A stretch of DNA of 52,860 nucleotides from CAYYAQ01 sp964469555 (lineage in GTDB: Bacteria > Planctomycetota > UBA1135 > UBA2386): contig CAYYAQ010000016.1 of NCBI GenBank assembly GCA_964469555.1, positions 1-52,860 of the forward strand, written 5' to 3'. Below are positions 1 to 8,502 of the stretch, piece by piece; position 1 is the stretch's first letter; each line of letters starts with the position of its first letter. A model generated the notes under the pieces. That model was not told the origin of the DNA, searched no databases, and was given only the letters and a program-made list of their open reading frames with translations. The position numbers and the translations under genes are program-made.

Positions 1-1778
1 TAGTCCGGCATGAATAGACCGTTGTCCGCCGACACCACGCCCACCAGTGTGACATCCGGGAAGTCGAGCCCCTTCGCGATCATCTGCGTGCCGACCAGCA
101 CGTCGGCCTGCTTGCGCCGAAACGCCGACAGCACTCTCTCGTACGCCCCGCGCTCCGTCATCGTGTCCGCGTCCATCCTCGCCACGATCGCCGACGGAAA
201 CAGCTTCTTGATCGCTGTCTCCACGCGCTCGGTGCCGGCCCCCAGGTCGTGGAACTTGTCGTGCCGACACACCTCGCACGCGTCCGGGCGACGCTGCTCC
301 TCGCGGCAGTAGTGGCATACCAACCTGTGCCGCCGAACGTGATACACCATGCTGATGTCGCAGTTGCGACACTTGACCACCGTCCCACACTTGGGGCAGA
401 TGAGAACCGGCGTGAATCCGCGCCGATTCAAGAACAGGATCGCCTGCTCACGCACGCGCAACCGCTCTTCCAACAACGCTCGCAACGTCGGCGAGATCGG
501 CACGCCATCCGTGTAGATGTCTGACGAGTATCCGCGAAGATCCTCCACAACGATCCGCGGCAGCGTCCCCGACCCGGCGCGCCGCGGCAGCGCCAACAAC
601 TGATAGATACCACGCTTCGCGCGCCCATAGCTCTCGAGCGAAGGCGTCGCCGAGCCGAGCACGACCACGGCGTTCTCGATTTCACCACGGGCGACAGCCA
701 TCGCCCGGGCGTGGTACCGCGGCGTGCTCTCCTGCTTGAACGTCCCCTCGTGCTCCTCGTCGATCACGATCAACCCGAGATTGCGAATTGGAGCGAACAA
801 CGCGGACCGCGCACCGATCGCGATCGACGCCTTGCCATTCATCAACCGCCGCCACTGCTTGCCCCGCTTGGCGTCGGTCAATCCCGAGTGCAGCACGGCG
901 ACGTCGGGAAACCGCGATGCGAACCGTCCGACAGTCTGCGGCGTCAACGAGATCTCCGGCACGAGCACGATGGCTGTCTTGCCCACCGCGCGGACCTCCT
1001 CGAGGATACGCAGGTAGACCTCCGTCTTGCCACTACCGGTGACACCATGCAGAAGGAAGACGCCCCCGCTTCCCTCCCCCACCACTTTCGTCACGCGGTC
1101 GACGGCGTCCTGCTGATCCTCGTTGAGATCATGACGCACCGCCGTCTCGTCCGCCGACGGCACGAGCGGCTCGCCCTCTTCTTCGATCCAGGTTCTCTTC
1201 AGCAACCCGTTCTTGACGAGGGTCTTCCACGGGCTGTCGCTCGTCTCCGTCAGCTGTCGCACCTGTCGGATCCGCGCGGGACTCCCGAGCTCGAGAACGG
1301 TCCGCATCACTCGCGACTGCTGCTGGTGTTTCTCTTCGAGCTCCGCGACGGCGGCCTGCGCCACGTCAACCGGGATCTTGAGTTCCAGACAAGGGATCCT
1401 CCGCTGCCTTCCCGTCTTCGCCGCTGCGGGCACCATCGCGTCGAGTGATTCGCCCAGGCTGCAGCCGTACTCTTCGGACATGCGCCGCGCCAACTGCATC
1501 AGCGCGTCGGGCAACAACAACCCGCTCTCGACTACTTCCGATACGTCGAGCGCCTTCGCGGGATCGAAGTCGACCGAATCCGTGACGCGCGTCACGATCC
1601 CCACCCGGAGCTTCCCCCGGAACGGCACGCGGACGCGATTGCCTGGAGCGACGCGCACGCCATTGGGAACCCGGTAGGAGAACTCGCGGTTCAGAGGGAG
1701 ATTGAGCGCGACCTCGACGTAGCACGGCGGTTCCGACGACTCCGAAGGACTCGTCGACATTTCGAGATTGTCCACCAT
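1..1778 (-). CDS. priA: Primosomal protein N' (replication restart helicase PriA), C-terminus cut by window edge
   Basis: PriA is the superfamily 2 DNA helicase that recognises stalled forks and reloads the replisome. About 592 residues are visible on the minus strand. An N-terminal DNA-binding region is followed by Walker A (GVTGSGKTEVYL, about residue 245), a DEEH Walker B box (about 338), and a zinc-binding insert with cysteine pairs CPKC, CRNC, CHYC and CEVC (about 458-500). The visible end is the helicase motif VGTQMIAKGLDFPDVTL. The stop lies outside the window. I chose the ATG at 1778, 5 bp after the stop of the MazG-type gene; a second in-frame ATG lies at 1760. The cysteine pattern and the DEEH/GTQM boxes make the family assignment firm; only the start and the missing end are uncertain. 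Confidence 0.95.
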   Translation of the reverse strand, partial: MVDNLEMSTSPSESSEPPCYVEVALNLPLNREFSYRVPNGVRVAPGNRVRVPFRGKLRVGIVTRVTDSVDFDPAKALDVSEVVESGLLLPDALMQLARRMSEEYGCSLGESLDAMVPAAAKTGRQRRIPCLELKIPVDVAQAAVAELEEKHQQQSRVMRTVLELGSPARIRQVRQLTETSDSPWKTLVKNGLLKRTWIEEEGEPLVPSADETAVRHDLNEDQQDAVDRVTKVVGEGSGGVFLLHGVTGSGKTEVYLRILEEVRAVGKTAIVLVPEISLTPQTVGRFASRFPDVAVLHSGLTDAKRGKQWRRLMNGKASIAIGARSALFAPIRNLGLIVIDEEHEGTFKQESTPRYHARAMAVARGEIENAVVVLGSATPSLESYGRAKRGIYQLLALPRRAGSGTLPRIVVEDLRGYSSDIYTDGVPISPTLRALLEERLRVREQAILFLNRRGFTPVLICPKCGTVVKCRNCDISMVYHVRRHRLVCHYCREEQRRPDACEVCRHDKFHDLGAGTERVETAIKKLFPSAIVARMDADTMTERGAYERVLSAFRRKQADVLVGTQMIAKGLDFPDVTLVGVVSADNGLFMPD

Positions 1779-1782
1779 GTCG

Positions 1783-2079
1783 TTAAGGGCACGAACAGGG
1801 TGTTTCTCGACAACGCGGGCAACCTTTTCCGTATTTTGCGCGACCGAGGGCATCGAGGTCGACGCCGTGCAACGACGCGAGCGTCGCCAACCAAGCGTAG
1901 ACGTCGGCGAATTCTTCTTCTAGATTCTCCGGTTCTCGGCGCCGAATCGCGCGCACGAGTTCCCCTACCTCTTCGACGAACCACAACAGGGTGCCATCGA
2001 CGCCCCTCGTACGATCCCTCTCGAAGTAGATGTCCTCGATCTGCTTCTGGAACGTCTTGGGTTCTGGATCCGAAGACAT
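1783..2079 (-). CDS. MazG-like nucleotide pyrophosphohydrolase
   Basis: This 98-residue protein belongs to the all-alpha NTP pyrophosphatase (MazG/dUTPase-2-like) group, which hydrolyses non-canonical or excess NTPs to NMP plus pyrophosphate. The metal-binding signature is visible as EEVGEL (about residues 35-40) followed by EEEFADVYAW (about 53-62), the usual ExxE...ExxD arrangement. The C-terminus carries a short cysteine-rich tail, CPRCRETPCSC, that could bind a metal; that role is inference. It is a single-domain form, much shorter than two-domain E. coli MazG. Its ATG is 1 bp past the stop of the membrane protein gene before it, so translation is probably coupled within the cluster. Confidence 0.82.
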   Translation of the reverse strand: MSSDPEPKTFQKQIEDIYFERDRTRGVDGTLLWFVEEVGELVRAIRRREPENLEEEFADVYAWLATLASLHGVDLDALGRAKYGKGCPRCRETPCSCP

Positions 2080-2080
2080 C

Positions 2081-3199
2081 TCAGGACCTCTTCACCGTCA
2101 TCAGTACGATGTCCTCGCGCAACCCGCCGGAGCCTGCATCCTTCTCCAGTGCGCCGAGGACCATGTTCATGAACGCCGCGGTGTTCTTCGGCGAATGATC
2201 CTGGATCGACGCGACGAAGTCCTCGTTCCGATTGGCCGCGTCGTTGAGGACTACGATGCGCATTCCGCTCGACATCTCGATCGCGTTGGATCGCAGGCCC
2301 TTTTCGAACACCGGTCCGGAATCGAGGCCGAGCGCGAGGCCTTCGCCCGTCAAATCCTCCAGCTCCCCGGCGGCGCAGAGCAGCACCGGCACGCGGGCCC
2401 CAGCCTGGTAGACCTTCACGGTGCCCTCGCCGAACTCGAGGACGGTCGCCATCGCGCACACGCCTCGGGGTAGATTGTGGTGCAACACGCGGTTCGTGTG
2501 AGTCAGCGCCTTGCGCGCGCTGCCGCCGGCGCCGATCGCGCGCAGCAACTCATCTCGCGCCATCCGCACCGCGACCGTCGCGGCGGCGCTGTTGCCGGAA
2601 GAACTCACGAGAAAGAGGATCACCTTGTCCCCGACGAGCTTGCCATCGAAGTACTCCGTGCCGCCTCGGCTGCCCGCGCTCAGCGCGGCGTCGACTTCGA
2701 ATCCGGGAAGGCACTCGATCGCTTCGGGAAGCGCCTTGTCGCGCAGCTCGCGTACCTTCGGGTCGAAGTCCACGGTCGCGCCATCTCCGCCGCCCTCACC
2801 CTGACCGGCCATGTCCGTCGCGAGCGCGCCGAGCGCGCGCCCGAGGACGGAGATCTCGTCGTTGCCGCTCACTCGCACGTGGGCCTGCGTTCCGCGACCC
2901 ATCTTGGAAACAGCGAGACTCAGATCGGTCAACCGCGACGCGAGCGCCGACGCCGCGGCGAACCCGGCGCCACCGACCGCCGCGCCCGCGACCATCGCCA
3001 TGAAGAACGCGACGAGGTAGGTCTGGCTGACTGCGTCCAGATCCTCGACGTGTCCGCCGAGCTTGCCAACGACGATCACGCCGACGATCATGCTCGCGAC
3101 GAAACCGGCACCACCAGAGATCAGGCCGACGTTCAGCGCCATCTTGCCGGAACGCGGTGGGCGGGACGAACTGCGAGTGGTTCTCTTGCGTGTTGCCAT
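2081..3199 (-). CDS. Membrane protein with HAMP-like segment and degenerate PP2C/SpoIIE-like domain
   Basis: The 372-residue protein has a basic N-terminus, two membrane segments (about residues 22-47 and 61-88), a HAMP-like linker (RLTDLSLAVSKMGRG...) and a C-terminal domain with the spacing of SpoIIE/RsbU-type PP2C phosphatases. These phosphatases normally dephosphorylate anti-sigma antagonists. The usual metal-binding acidic motifs look altered: the GGDxYD region reads GGTEYFDG, and the DVSGKG region reads VSSSGNSAA. The protein may therefore be a non-catalytic sensor; that is inference from reading motifs by eye. Its ATG overlaps the pgpA stop by one base. It is not paired with an anti-sigma antagonist gene here, so its target is unknown. 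Confidence 0.6.
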   Translation of the reverse strand: MATRKRTTRSSSRPPRSGKMALNVGLISGGAGFVASMIVGVIVVGKLGGHVEDLDAVSQTYLVAFFMAMVAGAAVGGAGFAAASALASRLTDLSLAVSKMGRGTQAHVRVSGNDEISVLGRALGALATDMAGQGEGGGDGATVDFDPKVRELRDKALPEAIECLPGFEVDAALSAGSRGGTEYFDGKLVGDKVILFLVSSSGNSAAATVAVRMARDELLRAIGAGGSARKALTHTNRVLHHNLPRGVCAMATVLEFGEGTVKVYQAGARVPVLLCAAGELEDLTGEGLALGLDSGPVFEKGLRSNAIEMSSGMRIVVLNDAANRNEDFVASIQDHSPKNTAAFMNMVLGALEKDAGSGGLREDIVLMTVKRS

Positions 3200-3702
3200 T
3201 AGAAGAGCCCGATCCAGGAGAGACCGAGGAGGACCAGTCCGGCGTACACTCCAGCCGCGACGTCATCTGCCATGATCCCCAGCGCGCCCTTGCAGCGTTC
3301 GAGCTCTCGGGCAGGAGAAGGCTTGATGACGTCGAAGAGGCGGAAGAAGAAGAACGCGGAGGCGTGCGCGTAGATGTCCGGCGACTTCAGAAAACAGAAG
3401 ATCCCGAGCGTGACAAAGTACCCGACGATCTCGTCGAGGACGAAGGGCTTCGGGTCCTTGGTCTTCAGGATGCGGTCGACAAAGCTCGTCGTCGCGCTAC
3501 CGATGACGAATAGCACGAGTGCCAACACCATCAGCGCGATGGCCAGGCTGCGGTGATCACCGTCATCCGCGAACCAGTAGTACTGCATGAGCCAGGCGAT
3601 CGCCACGGCTGGCAGCGTGCCGAACGTGCCAGACGCAACCGGCGCGAGACCGGTGCCGAAACCGGTGATCAAGATGAAGAGCATGCGATCACCGATGCTC
3701 AT
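3199..3702 (-). CDS. pgpA: Phosphatidylglycerophosphatase A
   Basis: PgpA removes the terminal phosphate of phosphatidylglycerol phosphate in the inner membrane, the last step of phosphatidylglycerol synthesis. The 167-residue product has the family's N-terminal stretch GFGTGLAPVASGTFGTLPA, the conserved DPKPFVLDEIVGYFVT segment and RLFDVIKPSPA, with several hydrophobic helices, and is of normal length. The start is the ATG at 3702, which overlaps the pgsA stop as ATGA; a longer reading frame exists upstream but is the shadow of pgsA. The direct pairing with pgsA, whose product makes PgpA's substrate, supports the call strongly. Confidence 0.92.
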   Translation of the reverse strand: MSIGDRMLFILITGFGTGLAPVASGTFGTLPAVAIAWLMQYYWFADDGDHRSLAIALMVLALVLFVIGSATTSFVDRILKTKDPKPFVLDEIVGYFVTLGIFCFLKSPDIYAHASAFFFFRLFDVIKPSPARELERCKGALGIMADDVAAGVYAGLVLLGLSWIGLF

Positions 3703-4286
3703 TTGCCGGAGAGGATGGGCTTGGCTTTGGCGACGTAGCCGACTGCGGACACGACCGAGAGGATGATCGTGATCCACATGAACCAGTACCCAAAATCCTC
3801 GAAGATCCGCGTGCCACCGATCATCGTGAGTTGAGCGGAGACCGCGGTACACTGGGCGACCATCTTCAGCTTGCCGAGCTTGTCGGCGGGGAACTCGATC
3901 CCGTTCGCTTCGGCGACGCTGCGGATCGTCGTGACGAGGAACTCCCGCGACACGATGAGCACCACCATCCACGACTGGAGCGAACTGCCAAACTCGCGGT
4001 AGTCGAGGTGGTATTCCGAGAACTGCAGCATGGAGATCATCGTGCCGCAGATCAGGAACTTGTCCGCGAACGGATCGATGACCCGCCCGAGCTGAGTCTC
4101 CTGACCGAACTTGCGCGCCACCCAACCGTCGACGAAGTCGCTGCACGCCGCATACATGAAGAGCCCGAATGCCGTCCAGAGCAGGACGGGGTCCGGGTTC
4201 CTCGGGTCGCTGATCATCTCCAAGCACACGATGACGCCTAGCGTGACCAGGAGCCTTGAGGTGGTGATCAGATTCGCGAGATTCAA
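3699..4286 (-). CDS. pgsA: CDP-diacylglycerol-glycerol-3-phosphate 3-phosphatidyltransferase
   Basis: PgsA transfers the phosphatidyl group from CDP-diacylglycerol to glycerol 3-phosphate, giving phosphatidylglycerol phosphate at the cytoplasmic membrane. The 195-residue protein shows the CDP-alcohol phosphatidyltransferase signature SDFVDGWVAR...GRVIDPFADK around residues 49-76, with the expected four aspartates. It also has several membrane helices, including a hydrophobic C-terminal one, and begins MNLANLITTSRLL, typical of PgsA. It is translationally coupled to pgpA, the next enzyme of the pathway. Other CDP-alcohol transferases (phosphatidylserine or cardiolipin synthases) are less likely because of this pairing. 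Confidence 0.93.
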   Translation of the reverse strand: MNLANLITTSRLLVTLGVIVCLEMISDPRNPDPVLLWTAFGLFMYAACSDFVDGWVARKFGQETQLGRVIDPFADKFLICGTMISMLQFSEYHLDYREFGSSLQSWMVVLIVSREFLVTTIRSVAEANGIEFPADKLGKLKMVAQCTAVSAQLTMIGGTRIFEDFGYWFMWITIILSVVSAVGYVAKAKPILSGK

Positions 4287-4307
4287 CTGCGCAAGTGAGG
4301 CAACGGA

Positions 4308-5669
4308 CTACTCGGGAGCGACGACACCCTGGAGATCATAGTCCGCGGCCCCGACGATCCTTGCGCGAATCATGTCGCCGGATCGAAGATCCCCCTGCGG
4401 TAGCCGGACGACGCCATCGATCTCCGGCGCGTCGCTCATCGTGCGGGCCACGAAGCCACCTTGCCCGCTCGACGTGTCGGGATCCCGCCCATCGATCAGG
4501 ACGGGAATTGTCTGCCCCACGAGCTTCTGCTGGTGCTCGTCCATTATTTCCCGCTGCATGGTCATCAGTTCGTCGCGGCGGCTTTCAGCCACTTCGGACC
4601 CAACCTGATCGGGCATGTCGAAGGCGGGCGTGCTCTCCTCCTGGGAGTACGTGAAGGCGCCCATCCGCTCGAACCGGAATTCGGCGACGAAATCCCGCAT
4701 CTCGGCGAAGTCCGTGTCGGTTTCGCCGGGGAAACCGACAATGAGCGTCGTCCGGACCGCGATGCCGGGGACCTCGTCGCGGAGACGCCACAGGATGTCC
4801 TTCACCTGCTGCGAAGAGACGCCGCGCTTCATGGCGCGGAGCATGTTGCTCGAGAGGTGTTGGACCGGAATATCGAGATACGGCACGACCTTGTCGTGCT
4901 CGCGCATCACGGTGGTCAACTCGGGCAGCACGGTGTGCGGATAGGCGTACATCAGGCGCACCCACTCGATCCCTTCGACGTCCGCGAGCTTTTCGACGAG
5001 CGTGTGGATCGAGCGCTTGCGATCTATGTCGAGCCCGTAGGCGGTGCTGTCCTCGGCGACGACGACGACCTCCTTCACGCCTTGGCTGGCGAGGTTCTCG
5101 GTCTCGGCGACGAGCACGTCGAGGGGCTTGCTGCGGTTGCGGCCCCGCATCGATGGAATCGCGCAGAACGTGCAAGTGTGGTTGCAGCCCTCGGAGATTC
5201 GAAGGTAGGCGAAGCTCTTCGGCGTGAGAAGCACGCGGTTCTCGTCCGAACGGGCGCCCTTCGGCTTGCCGCCGTCGACGGTCGCGGCGTAGCGAATGGA
5301 CGACCCGTTGACGAGTTTGCGGATGAGATTGGGAATGCCCGTGTAGTCCGTGATGCCGAGGAACGCGTCGACCTCGGGCATCTCCTTGCGCAACTCCTCG
5401 CCATAGCGCTGCGCGAGGCAGCCGACGGCGAGCACGCCCTTCACGCGGTTGTTCGCCTTGAGTTCACAGATCTCGAGGATCGTGTCGATCGATTCCTGCT
5501 TGGCCTCGTCGATGAAGCCACAGGTGTTGATCACGACGATGTCCGCGTCCTCGGGCTCTCGCGTGATCGTCAACCCTTCCTGGGCGACGTGCCCGAGGAG
5601 GACTTCGGAATCCACGAGGTTGCGCGCACAGCCGAGGCTGACCAGCGAAACTCGGATGGCTTCGTTCAC
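4308..5669 (-). CDS. rimO: Ribosomal protein uS12 (Asp88) methylthiotransferase RimO
   Basis: RimO is a radical-SAM enzyme with two Fe-S clusters that adds a methylthio group to an aspartate of ribosomal protein S12. The 453-residue product begins with the UPF0004 domain (SLVSLGCARNLVDSE, with further cysteines in INTCGF and AVGCLAQR). It then has the radical-SAM motif CNHTCTFC (about residue 154), GFPGETDTDF, and a C-terminal TRAM-like domain. I chose the GTG at 5669 because the family normally starts about eight residues before the SLGCxxN box; an upstream TTG at 5702 is possible. The SLGCARNLVDSE form matches RimO better than MiaB. It lies between rplI and pgsA on the same strand. Confidence 0.93.
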   Translation of the reverse strand: MNEAIRVSLVSLGCARNLVDSEVLLGHVAQEGLTITREPEDADIVVINTCGFIDEAKQESIDTILEICELKANNRVKGVLAVGCLAQRYGEELRKEMPEVDAFLGITDYTGIPNLIRKLVNGSSIRYAATVDGGKPKGARSDENRVLLTPKSFAYLRISEGCNHTCTFCAIPSMRGRNRSKPLDVLVAETENLASQGVKEVVVVAEDSTAYGLDIDRKRSIHTLVEKLADVEGIEWVRLMYAYPHTVLPELTTVMREHDKVVPYLDIPVQHLSSNMLRAMKRGVSSQQVKDILWRLRDEVPGIAVRTTLIVGFPGETDTDFAEMRDFVAEFRFERMGAFTYSQEESTPAFDMPDQVGSEVAESRRDELMTMQREIMDEHQQKLVGQTIPVLIDGRDPDTSSGQGGFVARTMSDAPEIDGVVRLPQGDLRSGDMIRARIVGAADYDLQGVVAPE

Positions 5670-5725
5670 GTCACAAGTGCGGAATCCTCCCCGCGGGATC
5701 AATTTCCACGGGGAAGATGCGGCCT

Positions 5726-6178
5726 CTACTCGGGCTTGGCCTGGACCACCCAGACTTTCGTGGTGGCCTCCGCGTCGGCGTGGAGGTGGACGATGACGTC
5801 GAAGACGCCGATCTCCTTGAGGGGCGTGTCGAGACGGATCATCTTGTCTTCGACCGGAAGGCCCTTCTCGCGGAGCGCGGTGCCGATCTGCGCAGCGGTC
5901 ACGGAGCCGAACAAGTGGCCCTCTTCGTTCGCCTTGCCCTCGACGGTGATCGAGGTCTGAGCGAGGGTCTCGGCAAAGTCCTTGTAGCCCTGCACGCGGG
6001 ATTCCTCTTCGGCGAGGGCCGCCGTGCGGTCCCGCTCGATGGCATCGAGGTTCGCCTTGTTGACGACGACGGCGCGACCGGTGGGCAGCAGGAAGTTTCG
6101 GGCGTAGCCGGAACGGACGGAGACGACGTCACCAATCCGACCGAGCTTGGCAACTGAGGTCTTCAGGAGGACATCCAT
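5726..6178 (-). CDS. rplI: 50S ribosomal protein bL9
   Basis: bL9 is a two-domain protein of the large subunit, anchored near the L1 stalk. The 150-residue product has the N-terminal RNA-binding domain with the family signature GRIGDVVSVRSGYARNFLLP, a long central helix rich in Ala and Glu, and the C-terminal domain GHLFGSVTAAQI. Length is normal. The start is the ATG at 6178, preceded in the transcript by a purine-rich stretch. It is the last gene of the rpsF-rpsR-rplI set, 3 bp after the rpsR stop. Confidence 0.97.
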   Translation of the reverse strand: MDVLLKTSVAKLGRIGDVVSVRSGYARNFLLPTGRAVVVNKANLDAIERDRTAALAEEESRVQGYKDFAETLAQTSITVEGKANEEGHLFGSVTAAQIGTALREKGLPVEDKMIRLDTPLKEIGVFDVIVHLHADAEATTKVWVVQAKPE

Positions 6179-6181
6179 GAC

Positions 6182-6514
6182 TTACTCCCTCCCTCTCGGT
6201 GCTCCGCGGGAATCGCGCCCCCTTGAACCGCCACGGTAATCTCGCGAATCCCGAGGCTCGCGTGGATCGTTCGGATTGCTCCCGGTGTAGGGCAACAAGC
6301 CCATGAAGCGGGCCACCTTGATGGCGTTCGCCAGCTTGCGCTGGTTCTGCCCATCGAATCCGGTGCGTCGACGCGACAGGATCTTGCCGGTGGGTCCGAT
6401 CAACCGCGCGAGGTATTCGACGTTCTTGTATTCGAGTTCGCTCTCCGGCTTGGTCAGCTTCTTGCTCTGGAACTTGCCGAACTTGGATCCACGATCATTT
6501 TTGTCCGCAAACAT
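6182..6514 (-). CDS. rpsR: 30S ribosomal protein bS18 with an RG-rich C-terminal tail
   Basis: bS18 binds bS6 on the platform of the small subunit. The 110-residue product has the core SELEYKNVEYLARLIGPTGK and GKILSRRRTG...QRKLANAIKVARFMGLLPY. The N-terminus has no zinc-ligand cysteines, so it is a zinc-independent form. After the core comes an arginine- and glycine-rich tail of about 30 residues (RDYRGGSRGRDSRGAPRGRE) that ordinary S18 proteins lack. The ATG at 6514 overlaps the rpsF stop by one base. There is no ssb gene between rpsF and rpsR, unlike the arrangement in many other bacteria. Confidence 0.95.
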   Translation of the reverse strand: MFADKNDRGSKFGKFQSKKLTKPESELEYKNVEYLARLIGPTGKILSRRRTGFDGQNQRKLANAIKVARFMGLLPYTGSNPNDPREPRDSRDYRGGSRGRDSRGAPRGRE

Positions 6515-7077
6515 CAGCTGTCCTCCTTCGTCTCGCCCTCGGCGGGCGCGTCACTTGCAGCAGCATCATCCGACGACTTGGTAGCCTCGGACTTCTCGGC
6601 ATCCGCGGTCGCTTCCTCGCCACCGGTCTCGGACCCCTCAGGCTTCGCCGCGTCGTGCTCTTTCGCTTTCGACTTCTCTTTCTCCGTGTCTTCGCTCACG
6701 GCAGCGGCAGCTTCCGGCTCCGGTTCCTTCTCGATGCCGATCGCGGACACGTCGAATTCCTTCTCCGGTTCGTGGGCCGACTCCGGGACTTCGTCACATG
6801 CCGTGACCATGTGCCGCAGGACGGACTCGGCCATCTGAAACTCGCGGTTGATCGGCGTGATCTCGTCCGTCGGCGCATCGAAGTACACCAACAAGTAGGT
6901 CCCGCGAAGCTGGCGGTTGATAGGGAAGGCCAGCCGCCGCTCTTCCCACAGCCGCGAGCTGATGATCTTCGCATTGTGTTTGCTCAACATGCCGGCCACG
7001 CTGTCTTTCAGCGTGGCCCAGCCCTGTCGGACCTCTCTGTTATCCAGGAGGACCATGCATTCGTAGTTCTTATTCAA
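6514..7077 (-). CDS. rpsF: 30S ribosomal protein bS6 with a long acidic C-terminal extension
   Basis: bS6 pairs with bS18 in the small subunit. The first 95 or so residues match the family (YECMVLLDNREV, then ERRLAFPINRQLRGTYLLVYFDAP). Some 90 further residues are acidic, rich in Glu, Ala, Ser and Lys, and look unstructured; bS6 itself is usually about 95-135 residues. The start is a TTG at 7077, eight bases inside the 3' end of pth, because no ATG precedes the conserved first strand. The acidic tail and the basic tail of the neighbouring bS18 form a striking pair, described in the findings. Confidence 0.93.
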   Translation of the reverse strand: MNKNYECMVLLDNREVRQGWATLKDSVAGMLSKHNAKIISSRLWEERRLAFPINRQLRGTYLLVYFDAPTDEITPINREFQMAESVLRHMVTACDEVPESAHEPEKEFDVSAIGIEKEPEPEAAAAVSEDTEKEKSKAKEHDAAKPEGSETGGEEATADAEKSEATKSSDDAAASDAPAEGETKEDS

Positions 7078-7828
7078 GGTCGGTGTTTCCGGGGGTATCT
7101 GTGATATCCAGGTCAGTGGTATCTGGTTCAGGAGTCTCCGTGCCGTTGAAGCGACACATCAGAGACGCGATGTCCTCGCCGCCAAGCCACGCGATGCAAG
7201 CATCCGTCGCGCGGTTGAGGGCAGGAACCAGAACCTCCCTCTCCTCCTCGTTGAAGGGAGCGAGTACGTGATCCACCACGGTGGACTCCACGGATTCACC
7301 AATACCGAGACGGAGACGGGGATACTCGGTGGTCGCGAGCGCTGCCTCTATCGAGCGCAGCCCGTTGTGACCACCCGAACTCCCCGACGGTCGGACTCGT
7401 ATCCGACCCAGCGGTAGGTTCAGGTCATCCAAGACTACAAAGAGCGATTCCGGAGAGAGCTCGGCGACCCGAAGCAGCGGGCCGGCGACATCACCGGAGA
7501 GATTGACGTAGGTCAGCGGCTTGGCGAGCAGGAAACGGTTCCCGTTGGTTTCGCCGCTGGTGATCTGGGCCTTCACCTTGCCTCCGAACAGCTTGACTCC
7601 ATCGGGAGTCTTTCGTTCGAGGCGGCGAAAGGTCAGACCCATCCGACTCGCGACGAGATCGAGCACCATGAATCCGACGTTGTGTCGCATCTCGGCGTAT
7701 TCGGCGCCAGGGTTGCCGATGCCGAGAAGGACGCGTTGCCAGTCCAAGGGAAGATCGCGGTTTGAGTTGGGCGAGGAAGGGTAGGGAAATCCCGGGCGCT
7801 GTGAAGCCCAAAAACCGGGATTGGCCAC
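7070..7828 (-). CDS. pth: Peptidyl-tRNA hydrolase
   Basis: Pth cleaves the ester bond of peptidyl-tRNAs that drop off ribosomes and recycles the tRNA. The catalytic region is plain: LLGIGNPGAEYAEMRHNVGFM with the conserved His, then KPLTYVNLSG, VLDDLNLPLGRIRVRPSGSS and GGHNGLRSIEA. The conserved core begins about 32 residues in, so the GTG at 7828 gives an extra N-terminal stretch; a TTG at about 7744, just before DWQRVLLGIG, would give a standard length. The C-terminus has an unusual Thr/Asp-rich tail. The last eight bases overlap rpsF. It follows rplY on the same strand, the classic rplY-pth order. Confidence 0.93.
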   Translation of the reverse strand: MANPGFWASQRPGFPYPSSPNSNRDLPLDWQRVLLGIGNPGAEYAEMRHNVGFMVLDLVASRMGLTFRRLERKTPDGVKLFGGKVKAQITSGETNGNRFLLAKPLTYVNLSGDVAGPLLRVAELSPESLFVVLDDLNLPLGRIRVRPSGSSGGHNGLRSIEAALATTEYPRLRLGIGESVESTVVDHVLAPFNEEEREVLVPALNRATDACIAWLGGEDIASLMCRFNGTETPEPDTTDLDITDTPGNTDLE

Positions 7829-7846
7829 TCCCAGCGGGGCCGGAGC

Positions 7847-8470
7847 CTATTCCGCGGGCTTCTCGCCGCCCTCGGCTTCACCATCTGCTTCACCATCGGC
7901 AGGAACGTCCCCCTCGGGATCCTCTTCCTCACGCACCTTGGCAGCCTCCGTGACGTGCAGGATCTGCAGGTCTGCGGGCATGTCGAGGGAGCAGCCTTCG
8001 GGCAGCTCGAGCTCCCGCGCCAGGAGGTTGTCGCCGATCTCGAGATCGTTGACCCGCAATTCGACCTGCTCCGGCACGTGGGCCGGCAGGCAGGCGAGGT
8101 GGAGGTATTGCACGTCCCGGATGATCCGACCACCCTTCGGGTGGCCGAGCAGGACCAGCTCGATGTCCATCTTCAGCGGCTTGTCCATGTCGATCCGCTG
8201 GAAATCGATGTGCAGCGGCTCGTCGGTCAGGCAATCCCACTGCACGTGCTGTATGTAGCCCGCCTGCTCTTCCTTGCCCCTAAGGAGCTTGAAGACGCGA
8301 ATGTGGTGCTCCAGGTGGCGCTTGATCTCGGGGTAGTCGGCCTGCAGCGAAACGGACTCTTGGCCACCGCCGTACAGGACCAATGGGATCTTCCCGGTGT
8401 CACGCAGCTTGCGTACCTGATTGGTGCCGGAGGCGGTCCGGTCTTCGATATTGATAACGACGACTTCCAT
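7847..8470 (-). CDS. rplY: 50S ribosomal protein bL25 (CTC/TL5 form)
   Basis: This is the long, two-domain form of bL25, which binds 5S rRNA. The N-terminal domain (about residues 1-95) contains RKLRDTGKIPLVLYGGG and VQWDCLTDEPLHIDFQRID. The second beta domain includes GRIIRDVQYLHLACLPAHVPEQVELRV, cited here as two blocks around residues 115-142. The C-terminus is acidic and low-complexity (Glu, Gly, Asp, Pro). The 207-residue length suits the CTC family rather than short L25. It lies between prs and pth, the usual neighbours. Confidence 0.95.
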   Translation of the reverse strand: MEVVVINIEDRTASGTNQVRKLRDTGKIPLVLYGGGQESVSLQADYPEIKRHLEHHIRVFKLLRGKEEQAGYIQHVQWDCLTDEPLHIDFQRIDMDKPLKMDIELVLLGHPKGGRIIRDVQYLHLACLPAHVPEQVELRVNDLEIGDNLLARELELPEGCSLDMPADLQILHVTEAAKVREEEDPEGDVPADGEADGEAEGGEKPAE

Positions 8471-8502
8471 CTGAGTTCTCTCTGAGTGAGTTCTTGTGCG
8501 AG

